From Cytophagales bacterium (GTDB lineage Bacteria; Bacteroidota; Bacteroidia; Cytophagales; Spirosomataceae): a DNA stretch of 61,120 nucleotides. The notes under the pieces are model-generated. The model ran no database searches and was not told where the DNA came from. It was given only the letters and a program-made list of their open reading frames with translations. Positions 51,084 through 60,129 of the stretch are shown piece by piece. Position numbers and translations under genes: made by a program. Location of the stretch: positions 1 to 61,120 of the forward strand of contig JANSYO010000021.1 of assembly GCA_024742395.1 (NCBI GenBank), written 5' to 3'. Position 1 is the first letter of the stretch. Every line of letters starts with the position of its first letter.

Positions 51084-52274
51084 TTACTCAATATTCTTCA
51101 CCTTTCTGGCTACAAAAATGCTGATAAATATCATGAGCATTGCATAGTACCCTACCCAGTCATAATGATCCAGGTAACCATTTTCTCTTTGGATTAACAT
51201 GGCACCGCCTATACTTGAGGCAATGGCCTGAGCCATCAGTTGTACCGAGGAATTTATAGCCATAAACCCACCTCTTTGTTTTGGAGTAACCACTCCGGAT
51301 ACCATGGCTTGAGTTGGAATCAGACGACCATTAGAAAAGACAAAAAACATTCCTGAAATAATCAATACTACATAAAGGGGGGTAGGAATCAAATTCGTAA
51401 TCAGAAAGATAGGAATCATGGATAACATAGCGAATACCACAAATACAGGATATTTTCCCTTTCTGTCAGCTATTTTACCTACAATAGGAGCAGAGAAAAT
51501 TGTGAGTAAGCCGCCTACTAAATATATCAAATATAGGTCATCCTCACTAAAGCCGGCATTTGAGACCAGAGTAGGAGCAATGTAAGGAATGATACTAAAA
51601 TGCCCGAGCATAATAACAGTAGATAGCCCCAGGGCACGTAATTGATTAGGTGTTTTCAGAATGTCGTATAGTACTTGTAGTCTTTTTTCTCCGGCAGATT
51701 TCTCACCTAAATGAGCACTGACACTTGGTACAAAAAACCAGACCAGTGCAGAAATGATGACGCCAAGCCCGGCTACGGTAAAGAAAGGGGCATGCCAGCC
51801 AAATAAATTAGCCAAAAATAAACCACCCGGTACGCCTACGACTGAGGCAAATGAAAAAGCCATCATGATAATACCCATGGCAGAAGCCCGCCTTTCGTAA
51901 CCAAAGGTATCTGCTACAATTGAAAGCACCTGTGAACCTATCATACCTCCAAAAACTCCTGTGATAAGTCGGGCTGTAATAAGTATGGCAAAGCTGGGAG
52001 ATAAGGCACAGGCAAAAGTGCCTAAGGTAAAACCAATGTAGGCAAAGAGTAAAACTTTTTTCCTATCAAATTTATCAGCGAAAAAGGCTAAACAAAATCC
52101 TGAAACTGCAGCGGCAATTCCGTATGAAGCGACCAAAAGACCAAATTGCTGAGCATCTATTTTGAAGATTTTCATCAGTTGAGGTCCAAGTGGCATCAAC
52201 ATCATAAAGTCTACAATATGGGTAAAGTTTACGCAAGCAAGGATTAGTAGAAGTAGCTTTTCTTTAGAACTCAT
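51084..52274 (-). CDS. MFS transporter
   Basis: The protein has 396 residues with about twelve membrane spans. MFS loop features are present: FFADKFDRKKVLLFAYIGFT between spans 2 and 3 (the G-x-x-x-D-R-x-x-R/K type loop), ARLITGVFGGMIGSQVLSIVAD in span 4, and GKIADRKGKYPVFVVFA between spans 8 and 9. It resembles the drug/sugar-proton exporters of the AraJ/EmrD type. AraJ-like function next to the arabinose operon is possible, but the gene points the other way and the substrate is unknown. Confidence 0.88.
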   Translation of the reverse strand: MSSKEKLLLLILACVNFTHIVDFMMLMPLGPQLMKIFKIDAQQFGLLVASYGIAAAVSGFCLAFFADKFDRKKVLLFAYIGFTLGTFACALSPSFAILITARLITGVFGGMIGSQVLSIVADTFGYERRASAMGIIMMAFSFASVVGVPGGLFLANLFGWHAPFFTVAGLGVIISALVWFFVPSVSAHLGEKSAGEKRLQVLYDILKTPNQLRALGLSTVIMLGHFSIIPYIAPTLVSNAGFSEDDLYLIYLVGGLLTIFSAPIVGKIADRKGKYPVFVVFAMLSMIPIFLITNLIPTPLYVVLIISGMFFVFSNGRLIPTQAMVSGVVTPKQRGGFMAINSSVQLMAQAIASSIGGAMLIQRENGYLDHYDWVGYYAMLMIFISIFVARKVKNIE

Positions 52275-52401
52275 TAAAAGAGATAAGTAGGATAATAGGT
52301 TAACCCATTCTCACTGAATAAGTTCTTTTTGAGCAATGATTTTGGCATAATCTAAATATTAGCGAATGCAAATAATTAGGTACACCCAGGAGAAATACTA
52401 C

Positions 52402-55400
52402 TTATCTATACTTGTCAATGGCCTCGTTAATTACTTCATGAATTCTGCGTCTAACCTCAAGTTTATTTAACTGGCTGTTGTTTTCTCTCGGGTAAACCCT
52501 GTTTGCCAGCATGATAAATATAAGTTGCCTGTCAGGGTCTACCCATACTACAGTACCCGTAAAGCCAGTGTGGCCATATGTATTCTCAGAAGCTGTGGAG
52601 GCTACAGATGAAATGTCATCATCAGGCTTTGGTTTGTTCCAGCCTATTCCTCTGTGACTTCGGGCGGTGTAATTCGTTGAAAAATGTTTGACGGTTTCAG
52701 GGAAAAGGTATCTGCGGCCACCGTAAACACCTTTTTGAAGGTTCATCTGATATAGTTTAGCCAGATCCCAGGCATTGCTAAAAAGACCGGCGTGACCAGC
52801 CACACCACCTAATAAGGCTGCATTTGGATCGTGTACAGTAGCCCAAATCTGGCTTTTCCTGAAAATGGGATCATTGGCCGTAGGAGCTATTTGGCTTTTT
52901 TTGTATCTGTCAAGCGGATTAAACAAAGTATGAGTCATTCCTAAGGGCTGATACAGGTTTTGCTCCAGAAAGGCATCTAAAGATTGGCCACTTATTCTTT
53001 CTACTATACGCTGAGTCATTATCATCCCTAAGTCGCTATAAAGATATCGATAGGTACCGTCCCGATTTTTTCGGGTGGTAAGATCGGAGTCAATAAGCCA
53101 CTTCCAAACGGAGTCCTTAATAGTAGGCTTAATAAAGAGGTTATCTGCTACCTGAAGGTTATCATTGTTATCCTCAAATTCGTAAAACTTGGGATCAAAA
53201 GTCCCTGATGTTTTGGTGTGAGTCCAGAAGGCCTCAAAGCTCCTTAGTCCTGCTTGATGAAACAGAATATCACCAACGATCATGTTTTCCTTATTGGTGC
53301 CTTTGAGTTCTGGCAGGTAATCAGAAGCTTTTAAATTAAGGTCAAGAAAACCTTTCTCGTTCAGCATCATTACGGCCTGAAGCGTAGCACTTACTTTGGT
53401 CAAGGAAGCCAGGTCATAAATAGTTTCTTTTGTTACAGGCTCTCTAAATCCGTACCGGAAGTTTCCGTAGGCTTTATGAAATACAACTTTCCCTCGTCTG
53501 GCCACCAAAACCTGGCAACCCGGGAATGCGTTTTTATTGATGGCATCAGCCACGATATCATCAATTTCATTAAGTTTAGCTGAGCTCATGCCCACATTTT
53601 CAGGAAAATCTTCAGTAAGTCGGCCAAGGTTAGCGGAATTATTTCCATAGTTGTATTTTGCAACAGATGAAGCAGTTACTGGTAAGGTGCCATTGGCCGA
53701 AAGTCCACCAAAAAGCACTTCTGACACCGCCCGGTAAGCAGCTGGATCTTCTTCAAACCCACAAATAACATTGGGAAATTCATCAAAAAGCTGTAACCCA
53801 TAAGGGTTGCCAAAGGCCACTACGATAACCCGGGTCTTTTTTGATAAGGCTCTTATCATACTGATTGTAGATGGAGACACCCCAAAATTTCGGGATTTCA
53901 GGCTGTTCATATCATGAACGCTGACAATGAGATAATCCAGCACATCTGCCTGTTCTACTATATAATCCCAGTCTTTTGAGGAGCCGGGCTTTATTGACAT
54001 TTTATACTCGGCAATGTTAGAAAAGTCATTCAGCTCAGACTGAAAACCATCATCAGGAGCACTCACAGCTACTGAACCTATAGCCAGTGTGTCTAATTGA
54101 ATGAAAGGCACTATGCCAGGCTTCATTCTGAGCAGAGTAACCGCTTTTTTGAACAATTGATCTTTAACCTCCTGGGCTCTGGTGCTATTGAGGTCTTCCA
54201 TGAGTTTATGGGTCTCAATCGTTCTTGATACGTTCAATCCTGCTGTGTATTTAGCCATTAAGATTTTCCGTACTCTTTGGTCAAGATCGGCTTCTTCCAA
54301 CTCTGCGTTTTGAAAAGCATCCAATATTTTATTGTAAGCAGCAGGGAGATTTGCGGTTTGTAGCAAAACATCGTTACCCGCTTCATAAGCCGCCAGTTCT
54401 GCTCCACCAGCAGAATATCTGCTAGTGACCCCTCGCATATTCATGGCATCAGTGAAAGTTAGCCCTGTAAAGCCCATTTGCTCTTTTAGCAGGCCGGTAA
54501 CAAGATTCTTTGAAACCGTAGCCGGCGTGTTGTTTTTGCTATCATAAGCCGGAACATACAAGTGACCAGTCATGATGCCTCCTATACCATCAGCAATCAA
54601 CTTTTTGAATGGCACAAGTTCCTGGTTGCTTAATCGCTCTTTTGAGTGCGATATCACGGGCAATGCCACATGAGAATCTGTATCGGTATCACCGTGGCCC
54701 GGAAAATGTTTTGCCACTGCCAGAACTCCGGCTCTTTTCAATCCTCTGGCATAGGCCATGGCTTTCTCTGCCACATTATCTTTTGATTCACCAAACGATC
54801 GGTAGTTGATAACAGGGTTATCGGGGTTTGTATTTACGTCTGCTACCGGTGCAAAATTTACATGAACTCCCAGACGGCGTAATTGAAGCCCAATCTCAAA
54901 GCCCATTTTCTCTATTAGATTATTGTCCTTAATGGCTCCAAGAGTGATTTGCTTTGGAAAAGACATGGTATTATCTAACCTCATACCTAAACCCCATTCT
55001 GCATCCATTCCAATTAGCAGGGGAAGTTTGCTTTTGTTTTGATATCGGTTAGTGAGTTCAGCCTGTTTAGGAGCCGTGCCCTGAAAGAATATCAAGCCAC
55101 CCACATGATATTTTTCAATGTACTCTTCCGTAGATCTGTAATGACTTTCGTTTCTGTTTGAATAGGTCGAGATCATAAATAATTGACCTATTTTTTCTTC
55201 GAGAGTCATTGTGGCCAAGACACTATCTGCCCAAGCCTTTTGAGCAGCAAAATACTTCTGATAATCTTTAGAGTTTTTATCATTAGAAGGGTTTTCAAAA
55301 GCACTATACCCATTTTTTTCAAATGGAATGACAGATGTCAGGGGTAATTTACTACCAATAAAACCTAAGGTAAAAACACTTATAAAAAGAAGAGGAAGTA

Positions 55401-55428
55401 TGAGTTTAGGTCTAAGCCCTTTTAACAT
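52402..55428 (-). CDS. Fusion of GH3 glycosidase (NagZ-like) and serine beta-lactamase-type hydrolase
   Basis: The protein has 1008 residues. A signal or anchor (about 8-30) is followed by a GH3 N-terminal domain with the beta-hexosaminidase signature KHFPGHGDTDTDSH at 240-253 and the nucleophile region FTDAMNMRGV. A GH3 C-terminal-like domain covers about 430-600. From about 615 a beta-lactamase/transpeptidase-like domain follows with DLASLTK (S-x-x-K, near residue 675), YSDLGM (Y-x-N-like position) and HTGFTGT near 960 (the K-T-G position). This fusion is known in Bacteroidota. A role in trimming or recycling peptidoglycan amino sugars and peptides in the periplasm is plausible. Confidence 0.9.
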   Translation of the reverse strand: MLKGLRPKLILPLLFISVFTLGFIGSKLPLTSVIPFEKNGYSAFENPSNDKNSKDYQKYFAAQKAWADSVLATMTLEEKIGQLFMISTYSNRNESHYRSTEEYIEKYHVGGLIFFQGTAPKQAELTNRYQNKSKLPLLIGMDAEWGLGMRLDNTMSFPKQITLGAIKDNNLIEKMGFEIGLQLRRLGVHVNFAPVADVNTNPDNPVINYRSFGESKDNVAEKAMAYARGLKRAGVLAVAKHFPGHGDTDTDSHVALPVISHSKERLSNQELVPFKKLIADGIGGIMTGHLYVPAYDSKNNTPATVSKNLVTGLLKEQMGFTGLTFTDAMNMRGVTSRYSAGGAELAAYEAGNDVLLQTANLPAAYNKILDAFQNAELEEADLDQRVRKILMAKYTAGLNVSRTIETHKLMEDLNSTRAQEVKDQLFKKAVTLLRMKPGIVPFIQLDTLAIGSVAVSAPDDGFQSELNDFSNIAEYKMSIKPGSSKDWDYIVEQADVLDYLIVSVHDMNSLKSRNFGVSPSTISMIRALSKKTRVIVVAFGNPYGLQLFDEFPNVICGFEEDPAAYRAVSEVLFGGLSANGTLPVTASSVAKYNYGNNSANLGRLTEDFPENVGMSSAKLNEIDDIVADAINKNAFPGCQVLVARRGKVVFHKAYGNFRYGFREPVTKETIYDLASLTKVSATLQAVMMLNEKGFLDLNLKASDYLPELKGTNKENMIVGDILFHQAGLRSFEAFWTHTKTSGTFDPKFYEFEDNNDNLQVADNLFIKPTIKDSVWKWLIDSDLTTRKNRDGTYRYLYSDLGMIMTQRIVERISGQSLDAFLEQNLYQPLGMTHTLFNPLDRYKKSQIAPTANDPIFRKSQIWATVHDPNAALLGGVAGHAGLFSNAWDLAKLYQMNLQKGVYGGRRYLFPETVKHFSTNYTARSHRGIGWNKPKPDDDISSVASTASENTYGHTGFTGTVVWVDPDRQLIFIMLANRVYPRENNSQLNKLEVRRRIHEVINEAIDKYR

Positions 55429-55453
55429 TCTGGAAAAGCCGTTAATGAATCTT

Positions 55454-55484
55454 CAAAAGTAAGGTATACTGCTAACTAAACGAA
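55454..55484 (-). promoter_or_regulatory. Promoter for the GH3 fusion gene
   Basis: On the reverse strand TACTTTTG (55454-55461) fits the -7 element, with TTCG (one mismatch to TTTG) 19 bases upstream. It lies 26 bases before the ATG at 55428. Confidence 0.45.
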
Positions 55485-55541
55485 GCAGAGCCGCCCTTAT
55501 GTCAAATATTGAAGACTAAAACTCAGTACTTAAAGGGTATT

Positions 55542-56234
55542 TTATACCATTTTAAACTGCTTTTGGTATTTTTTGAAAAAATATCTGGTAACGAAGGCGA
55601 AGAGGATTGACGGAGCTACCCAAGTGAAAATAAGAACAGACATGCTGGTGTTTTCTGGAAGAAATCTCGGAACAATATTGACACAAAAGGCCGTAACAGC
55701 CGCTGAGTAGGCTCCAATCATTTTTCCGGCGTGACTAAAAAACCAATGTAATTTAGTGGCTGACTTTTTGCCAAAAAACAATTTCAGGTCAGAAATAGCC
55801 TGTACTAGGCTGAATACTCCAAAAACAAAAAAGAGAACGGTGAAACTATTTGGTAAATAAATCTGCAAGTATGCTGCGTAGGTAATCATTGCTAAGCCTG
55901 AAAATAAAATGATATAGGCGGCAGTCCAATCAAACCATTCTGGGCTTATTCCTTTTTTCATTTTTAGAATTCTTTTGCCAGAGTAAGTAGGGTAAAAACT
56001 AACTATACCAATGGTAAGAAAGAAGTGGTATTTTAACTGCGTAGGATAAAGCACCATAAATAGTACGGTGGTTACGAAAACTGCGGCCATTGACCAATAA
56101 AAAACGATACCGGCCTGATTGTGCCTTTTGCCTCCTTTCTTTTTAATTAACATTGCGGCCAGGCCAAAAAGAAGAGAAAGCGTTCCGGCGAGTACATGTA
56201 TTTTGATTCCTAGTGAATAGATAAGTTCTTTCAT
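55542..56234 (-). CDS. Seven-span membrane protein, DUF2306-like
   Basis: About 230 residues from the ATG at 56234 (MKELIYSLGIKIHVLAGTLSLL); an in-frame ATG at 56267 overlaps a promoter match and is less likely. About seven spans are visible, including IHVLAGTLSLLFGLAAMLIKKKGGKRHNQAG, a His-bearing first span and a basic loop typical of DUF2306-like proteins that may bind heme or lipid. Later spans: WSMAAVFVTTVLFMVLYP, AAYIILFSGLAMITYAAYLQI, FTVLFFVFGVFSLVQAI and SVLIFTWVAPSILFAFVTRY. The function is unknown. Confidence 0.75.
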   Translation of the reverse strand: MKELIYSLGIKIHVLAGTLSLLFGLAAMLIKKKGGKRHNQAGIVFYWSMAAVFVTTVLFMVLYPTQLKYHFFLTIGIVSFYPTYSGKRILKMKKGISPEWFDWTAAYIILFSGLAMITYAAYLQIYLPNSFTVLFFVFGVFSLVQAISDLKLFFGKKSATKLHWFFSHAGKMIGAYSAAVTAFCVNIVPRFLPENTSMSVLIFTWVAPSILFAFVTRYFFKKYQKQFKMV

Positions 56235-56264
56235 GAATTTTTGCTTTTGTTTATTTGACAGAAG

Positions 56265-56293
56265 CAAAAGTATTGGCTGATTAGTCGGTCAAA
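56265..56293 (-). promoter_or_regulatory. Promoter for the DUF2306-like gene
   Basis: On the reverse strand TTTG (56290-56293), a 17-base spacer and TACTTTTG (56265-56272) fit the phylum promoter. The transcript would start near 56258, downstream of the ATG at 56267, which supports 56234 as the start. Confidence 0.5.
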
Positions 56294-56387
56294 AAATCAA
56301 AGGGCTATTGGTCAAAAAACTGGGTCTTTTGACAAAGAAATGGGGAGATTGTCATTGTTTTGGGATGTTTGACAAAGCAAAAACTGC

Positions 56388-56681
56388 TTATTCTTCGAAC
56401 CGTCTAAGCTTATTCTCCAGTTCGGTGATCCTTGATTTGTATGACTCTACCTTATCCAGAAGATTAAAAACGGCATCTATACCGGGGGCATTTATTTCTA
56501 GCTCCCGATGAAGCCTGATCATTCTCTCTACTTTTGAAATTTGGTTAATTGGCAAGGTGGGTTTACTGTCAATTTCTTCAAACTCAATTAACCTATGCTC
56601 TCGTAAATCTTCAAGAAAGGTAATCTGAATAGAATGGAACTGACAAAGGTCTTCTACCAATATGTACTGATCATTTTCCAT
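56388..56681 (-). CDS. cbpM: Chaperone modulator CbpM-like protein
   Basis: The protein has 97 residues. It resembles CbpM, the MerR-HTH-like inhibitor of Cbp[30 protein letters not shown], then [35 protein letters not shown], with a coiled-coil end ([15 protein letters not shown]). It binds the J domain of CbpA and blocks its action. Its start overlaps the cbpA stop by 11 bases, which is the usual cbpA-cbpM arrangement. Confidence 0.9.
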   Translation of the reverse strand: MENDQYILVEDLCQFHSIQITFLEDLREHRLIEFEEIDSKPTLPINQISKVERMIRLHRELEINAPGIDAVFNLLDKVESYKSRITELENKLRRFEE

Positions 56682-57579
56682 GGTTTCTTAGGTTGGCTAA
56701 TTCTTTAAAAAGGCCTTTTTCTTTCTCTGTGAGCTTGGTAGGGAGCTCTACCTGAAAATGAAGATAGAGGTCTCCAAACTTCCCTTTGCTCTTGTACACT
56801 GGCATTCCTTTTCCGGCCAGTCTTACTTTACCCCCGTTTTTAAGTTCGGGTGGAATATTCACTTTCACTTTTCCGGTCAACGTATTGAGCTCTATTTTTC
56901 CACCGAGAAGTGCTGTATATAAGTCTATATTATAATCGAAATGCAGATTGCTTCCTTCTCTTTTAAACGAAGTATTGTTCTGGATATTAAATGTAATTAA
57001 TAAGTCACCTGCGGGTCCTCCATTTATTCCAGACCCTCCATAACCATTAATTTTTATGGTTTGTCCATTCTCTACTCCGGCCGGAATCGTTATTCTGATA
57101 TTCTTGCCGTTTACAGTCAATACCTGTTTTCTTTCTTCCAGGATATCTGTGAGGTTTAACTGAAGCTCGGCGTGAAAATCCTCTCCTCTGAATTTTACGC
57201 TGCCTCCAGAACCTCTAAAGCCTCCGCCGCCACCAAACATTGACTCGAAAAAGTCTGAAAAATCTCCTGAACCACCGCCTGTGCCGGAATAGGACCGTCG
57301 TTGCCTGCCAGAAGACGCTCCTCGTGCTTTTTGAGCCTTCTCAAATTCCTCGGCATGTTTCCAATCTTTTCCATACTTATCGTATTTGGCTCTTTTTTCA
57401 GGGTCAGATAATACTTCATTCGCTTCATTTATTTCCTGAAACTTTGCTTTGGCTGTGGGGTCATCCGGGTTTAAGTCTGGATGGTACTTTCGGGCCAATT
57501 TCTTATAGGCTTTCTTGATGTCATCTTGTGTGGCTGACTTAGAAAGGCCTAATTTTTTGTAATAATCTATAAAGTCCAT
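56671..57579 (-). CDS. cbpA: DnaJ-type co-chaperone CbpA
   Basis: The protein has 302 residues. A J domain is at 3-68 with the HPD motif ([15 protein letters not shown]). A Gly/Ser-rich linker follows (about 85-130, with [20 protein letters not shown]), then two beta-barrel client-binding domains ([20 protein letters not shown], then [29 protein letters not shown] and [32 protein letters not shown]). The zinc-finger region of DnaJ is absent, as in CbpA. It stimulates DnaK and works with the overlapping cbpM inhibitor. Confidence 0.95.
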   Translation of the reverse strand: MDFIDYYKKLGLSKSATQDDIKKAYKKLARKYHPDLNPDDPTAKAKFQEINEANEVLSDPEKRAKYDKYGKDWKHAEEFEKAQKARGASSGRQRRSYSGTGGGSGDFSDFFESMFGGGGGFRGSGGSVKFRGEDFHAELQLNLTDILEERKQVLTVNGKNIRITIPAGVENGQTIKINGYGGSGINGGPAGDLLITFNIQNNTSFKREGSNLHFDYNIDLYTALLGGKIELNTLTGKVKVNIPPELKNGGKVRLAGKGMPVYKSKGKFGDLYLHFQVELPTKLTEKEKGLFKELANLRNHGK

Positions 57580-57712
57580 TGGGTATTAATTCTTAGATTC
57601 AATTACGCGAAGGATTAGCCATTCAAAAATGATGGTGATCATGACCTGTGCTATATGAGATCATGCATTCAAGAACCTAATTTACGTAGTTTTAAGTATT
57701 AAAAACGAAACG

Positions 57713-57967
57713 ATGAGCACAAATAAAAACATGGATATACGATCTTATAGGATAGTCTTATTCCCGCTCGCCTGCCTTCTTTTAGTGATTTTCGGTTTTG
57801 CCACAGATGCCTTCGAAACAGATTTTGCTTTAAGTACATCCTGGGCACTTTTTACTTTGATGATTGTGGAGCTGGGCTTAATTGTATTCAAAAAGAAAAG
57901 TCAATTCTGGAACCGGCTGAAATGGTTTATCTTAGGAGCTATTCTTCTGCTCACTTTAATAGGTTAA
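57713..57967 (+). CDS. Small membrane protein with two spans, unknown function
   Basis: The protein has 84 residues. After a short polar start (MSTNKNMDIRSY) come about three hydrophobic stretches: RIVLFPLACLLLVIFGFATD, ALSTSWALFTLMIVELGLIVF and FILGAILLLTLIG, the last ending the chain. No family is recognised. It is divergent from cbpA by 133 bases and convergent with the LytTR gene 3 bases away. Confidence 0.6.
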   Translation: MSTNKNMDIRSYRIVLFPLACLLLVIFGFATDAFETDFALSTSWALFTLMIVELGLIVFKKKSQFWNRLKWFILGAILLLTLIG

Positions 57968-57970
57968 AGT

Positions 57971-58822
57971 TTAATTGACCTCCAGATTATGTACAATATC
58001 TGAGTATTTTCTGGCTACCGGCACAGCGAAGTTGCTATTTTTCAAATGTAGTTTGTAACCTTGTGCATTCCCTGTTACTCTATTTACCTGATTTAAATTC
58101 ACAATGTAAGACCTGTGACACCTCACTATTTCAGGTACTGTTAATTGGTTTTCGAGTCTTGAGAGGCTACTTCTGAGTAACTCCTGTTTTTCCTGCTCGT
58201 TTTCTGTTTGAAAAACCACCTTGGAGTAATTATCAGCAGATTCAATATACAGTAAATTCTCAGAGGATACACTTACCATATCTTTTTGATTTTCTGCAAC
58301 CAGACTTATTGCAGATTTTTGTGTGGCTTTTGGGGCCACTGCCCTCTCAGAACCATATTTTTTTAGGGCTTTTATATATTTGGTGTAAACATCAAAGGCA
58401 ATTGGAAACACCCCCACGCAAACAACGGTAAATAAGCTCCATAAGAAATTGACAAAACGCCATTCGTTAAACAGGATAACAAAAGCATAGAGGTAGTTAC
58501 CCAGAGCTATGGTAATAAGAAAGGAAACATTGGTTATGATTTCTTTGCCCACCGTCCAGTTTTTTTCAGAGAAAAAGGAAGGGAAAAGTTTAACAAAGCC
58601 TAGTCGTAAAATCAATAGACAAAGCCAGGTAACAGCCCCGAATCCCAACAGATACAGCACTTTATAATCCGTTTGCCAATTGTTAATTCCAAAAGGCTGG
58701 AAAATGATCAGAAACAAAGCAATAAATAAACCTGTAAAACCAGAACGAAGAATATTTTGCCATACGCTTCTTTCGGCATCAAGACATGGGTAGGGTTGTA
58801 TTAATAGCTCATGTACTTTCAA
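57971..58822 (-). CDS. Membrane-anchored LytTR DNA-binding regulator
   Basis: The protein has 283 residues. About four membrane spans occupy 27-150 (GFTGLFIALFLIIFQPFGIN, YLLGFGAVTWLCLLILRLG, NVSFLITIALGNYLYAFVIL and FVNFLWSLFTVVCVGVFPIA). A LytTR domain fills about 185-283 (ENLLYIESADNYSKVVFQTE, then LLRSSLSRLENQL, RCHRSYIVNLNQVNRVTGNAQGYKLHL). It lacks a receiver domain, so signal input is probably through the membrane part. The start is TTG at 58822, overlapping the rhomboid stop by 4 bases (TTGA); no ATG gives the same membrane region. Coupling with the protease is likely. Confidence 0.85.
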   Translation of the reverse strand: MKVHELLIQPYPCLDAERSVWQNILRSGFTGLFIALFLIIFQPFGINNWQTDYKVLYLLGFGAVTWLCLLILRLGFVKLFPSFFSEKNWTVGKEIITNVSFLITIALGNYLYAFVILFNEWRFVNFLWSLFTVVCVGVFPIAFDVYTKYIKALKKYGSERAVAPKATQKSAISLVAENQKDMVSVSSENLLYIESADNYSKVVFQTENEQEKQELLRSSLSRLENQLTVPEIVRCHRSYIVNLNQVNRVTGNAQGYKLHLKNSNFAVPVARKYSDIVHNLEVN

Positions 58823-59436
58823 AATGGAAGCCTTATTTGATCAATAAACCTGCCTAAAGTTGAAGGTTCTGTGGTAAAAATAAAGACAACTCCCCACAAT
58901 GCTCCCCATAGGTGAGCCATATGATTGACATTGTTCATTTGTTTTTTCTCCATGAAGATAGAATAGGCCACATACACTAAAGCAAAAATATACCCTGGCA
59001 TGGCTACCGGAATGGGGAAGATCATCAGCTCCATCATAGGATTTAATATGACCGAGCAAAACACCACGGCAGAAACACCACCAGAAGCCCCCAAAGAATT
59101 AAAGTTTGGATTGTCTTTGTATTTGATAAAGTCAGGCAGATTGGCCACCACTATTCCAACCAAATAGAGACCGAGAAAAGCCAAAATTGCTTTGCCCCCA
59201 AAGAAATACTCAAAATACTGCTCTACTACACCTCCAAACAGATAAAATGCATACATGTTAAAGAATAAATGCAGATAGTCTGCATGAATGAAGCCAGAGG
59301 TTATAAGCCTGTGGTATTCTTTGTTTTTATTGGCCGCATAGGCATTATGAATCCATTTGTTTCTTAAGCCATGATCTCTCCAGGCATAAATACTGGCCAG
59401 AACGGTGGCAATGACAAGAATAATGGTAACCGACAT
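58819..59436 (-). CDS. Rhomboid family intramembrane serine protease
   Basis: About 205 residues from the ATG at 59436 (MSVTIILVIATVLASIYAW); an in-frame start at 59466 would overlap the divergent gene. The chain has about six spans. The catalytic serine lies in LGASGGVSAVVF and the catalytic histidine in VNHMAHLWGALWGV; FIHADYLHLFFNMYAFYLFGG is the conserved loop and second-span region with an Asn. It cuts transmembrane substrates. It overlaps the LytTR gene, an arrangement that suggests a shared signalling function or simply coupling. Confidence 0.92.
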   Translation of the reverse strand: MSVTIILVIATVLASIYAWRDHGLRNKWIHNAYAANKNKEYHRLITSGFIHADYLHLFFNMYAFYLFGGVVEQYFEYFFGGKAILAFLGLYLVGIVVANLPDFIKYKDNPNFNSLGASGGVSAVVFCSVILNPMMELMIFPIPVAMPGYIFALVYVAYSIFMEKKQMNNVNHMAHLWGALWGVVFIFTTEPSTLGRFIDQIRLPF

Positions 59437-59460
59437 ATTTTTTAGTTTATTTTTGTGCTT

Positions 59461-60096
59461 ATGCAATACCGGAAAATTACGAAAAGCCCACTTCTGAAAC
59501 CAACATTACTTCTTATCCTGACTTTATTTTTAATTACCAAGGCTTCAGGTCAGAGTTTTGAAGAGGAAATCAAGGCCTTCAGGACAAAATATAAAGCAGA
59601 TTTTCTTAAAGACGAGAATTCGCCTTTAGAGGAAGATGACCTGCAATATCTCGATTTTTTTGAGGCGAACGCAAAGTACAAAGTTAAATGTAAATTTAAG
59701 GTAAAAGGAACGGGTGAGCCGTTTGAAATTCCTACCTCTAGTGGTAAAACGAAAACGTATGCTGTGTTTGGAGAACTATCTTTTAAAATAGATGGCAAAA
59801 AGCAAAAATTGAATGTATACAGAAGCCTGGCCTTGATGAAGAACCCATTATACAAGGACTATCTTTTCATTCCTTTCAAAGACCTTACCAGCGGAATTGA
59901 AACTTATGGTGCAGGAAGGTATCTGGATTTAAGGATGTCTGATTTAGAAGAAGAAATTTGGCTTGACTTTAATAAGGCGTATAATCCGTACTGTGCCTTT
60001 TCGTTGGGCTATAGTTGCCCCATTCCACCTGTAGAAAACCATCTCAAGGTAAGGATTGAGGCCGGAGAAAAGAATTATTTGAAAGAATGGCATTGA
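59461..60096 (+). CDS. DUF1684 protein
   Basis: About 211 residues from the ATG at 59461; GTG at 59455 is an alternative two codons earlier. A hydrophobic leader (LLKPTLLLILTLFLITKASGQ) suggests export. The rest is the DUF1684 pattern: SFEEEIKAFRTKYKADFLKDENSPL, then LQYLDFFEANAKYKVKCKFK, KTYAVFGELSFKIDGKKQKL, YLFIPFKDLTSGIETYGAGRYLDL, and LDFNKAYNPYCAFSLGYSCPIPPVENHLKVRIEAGEK in two parts with conserved Cys and Pro residues. The reaction is unknown. The sulfite-oxidase-like gene follows by 33 bases. Confidence 0.88.
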   Translation: MQYRKITKSPLLKPTLLLILTLFLITKASGQSFEEEIKAFRTKYKADFLKDENSPLEEDDLQYLDFFEANAKYKVKCKFKVKGTGEPFEIPTSSGKTKTYAVFGELSFKIDGKKQKLNVYRSLALMKNPLYKDYLFIPFKDLTSGIETYGAGRYLDLRMSDLEEEIWLDFNKAYNPYCAFSLGYSCPIPPVENHLKVRIEAGEKNYLKEWH

Positions 60097-60129
60097 ATTA
60101 AATAGGTAGTTCAGGTGTTTCAAAAACGT

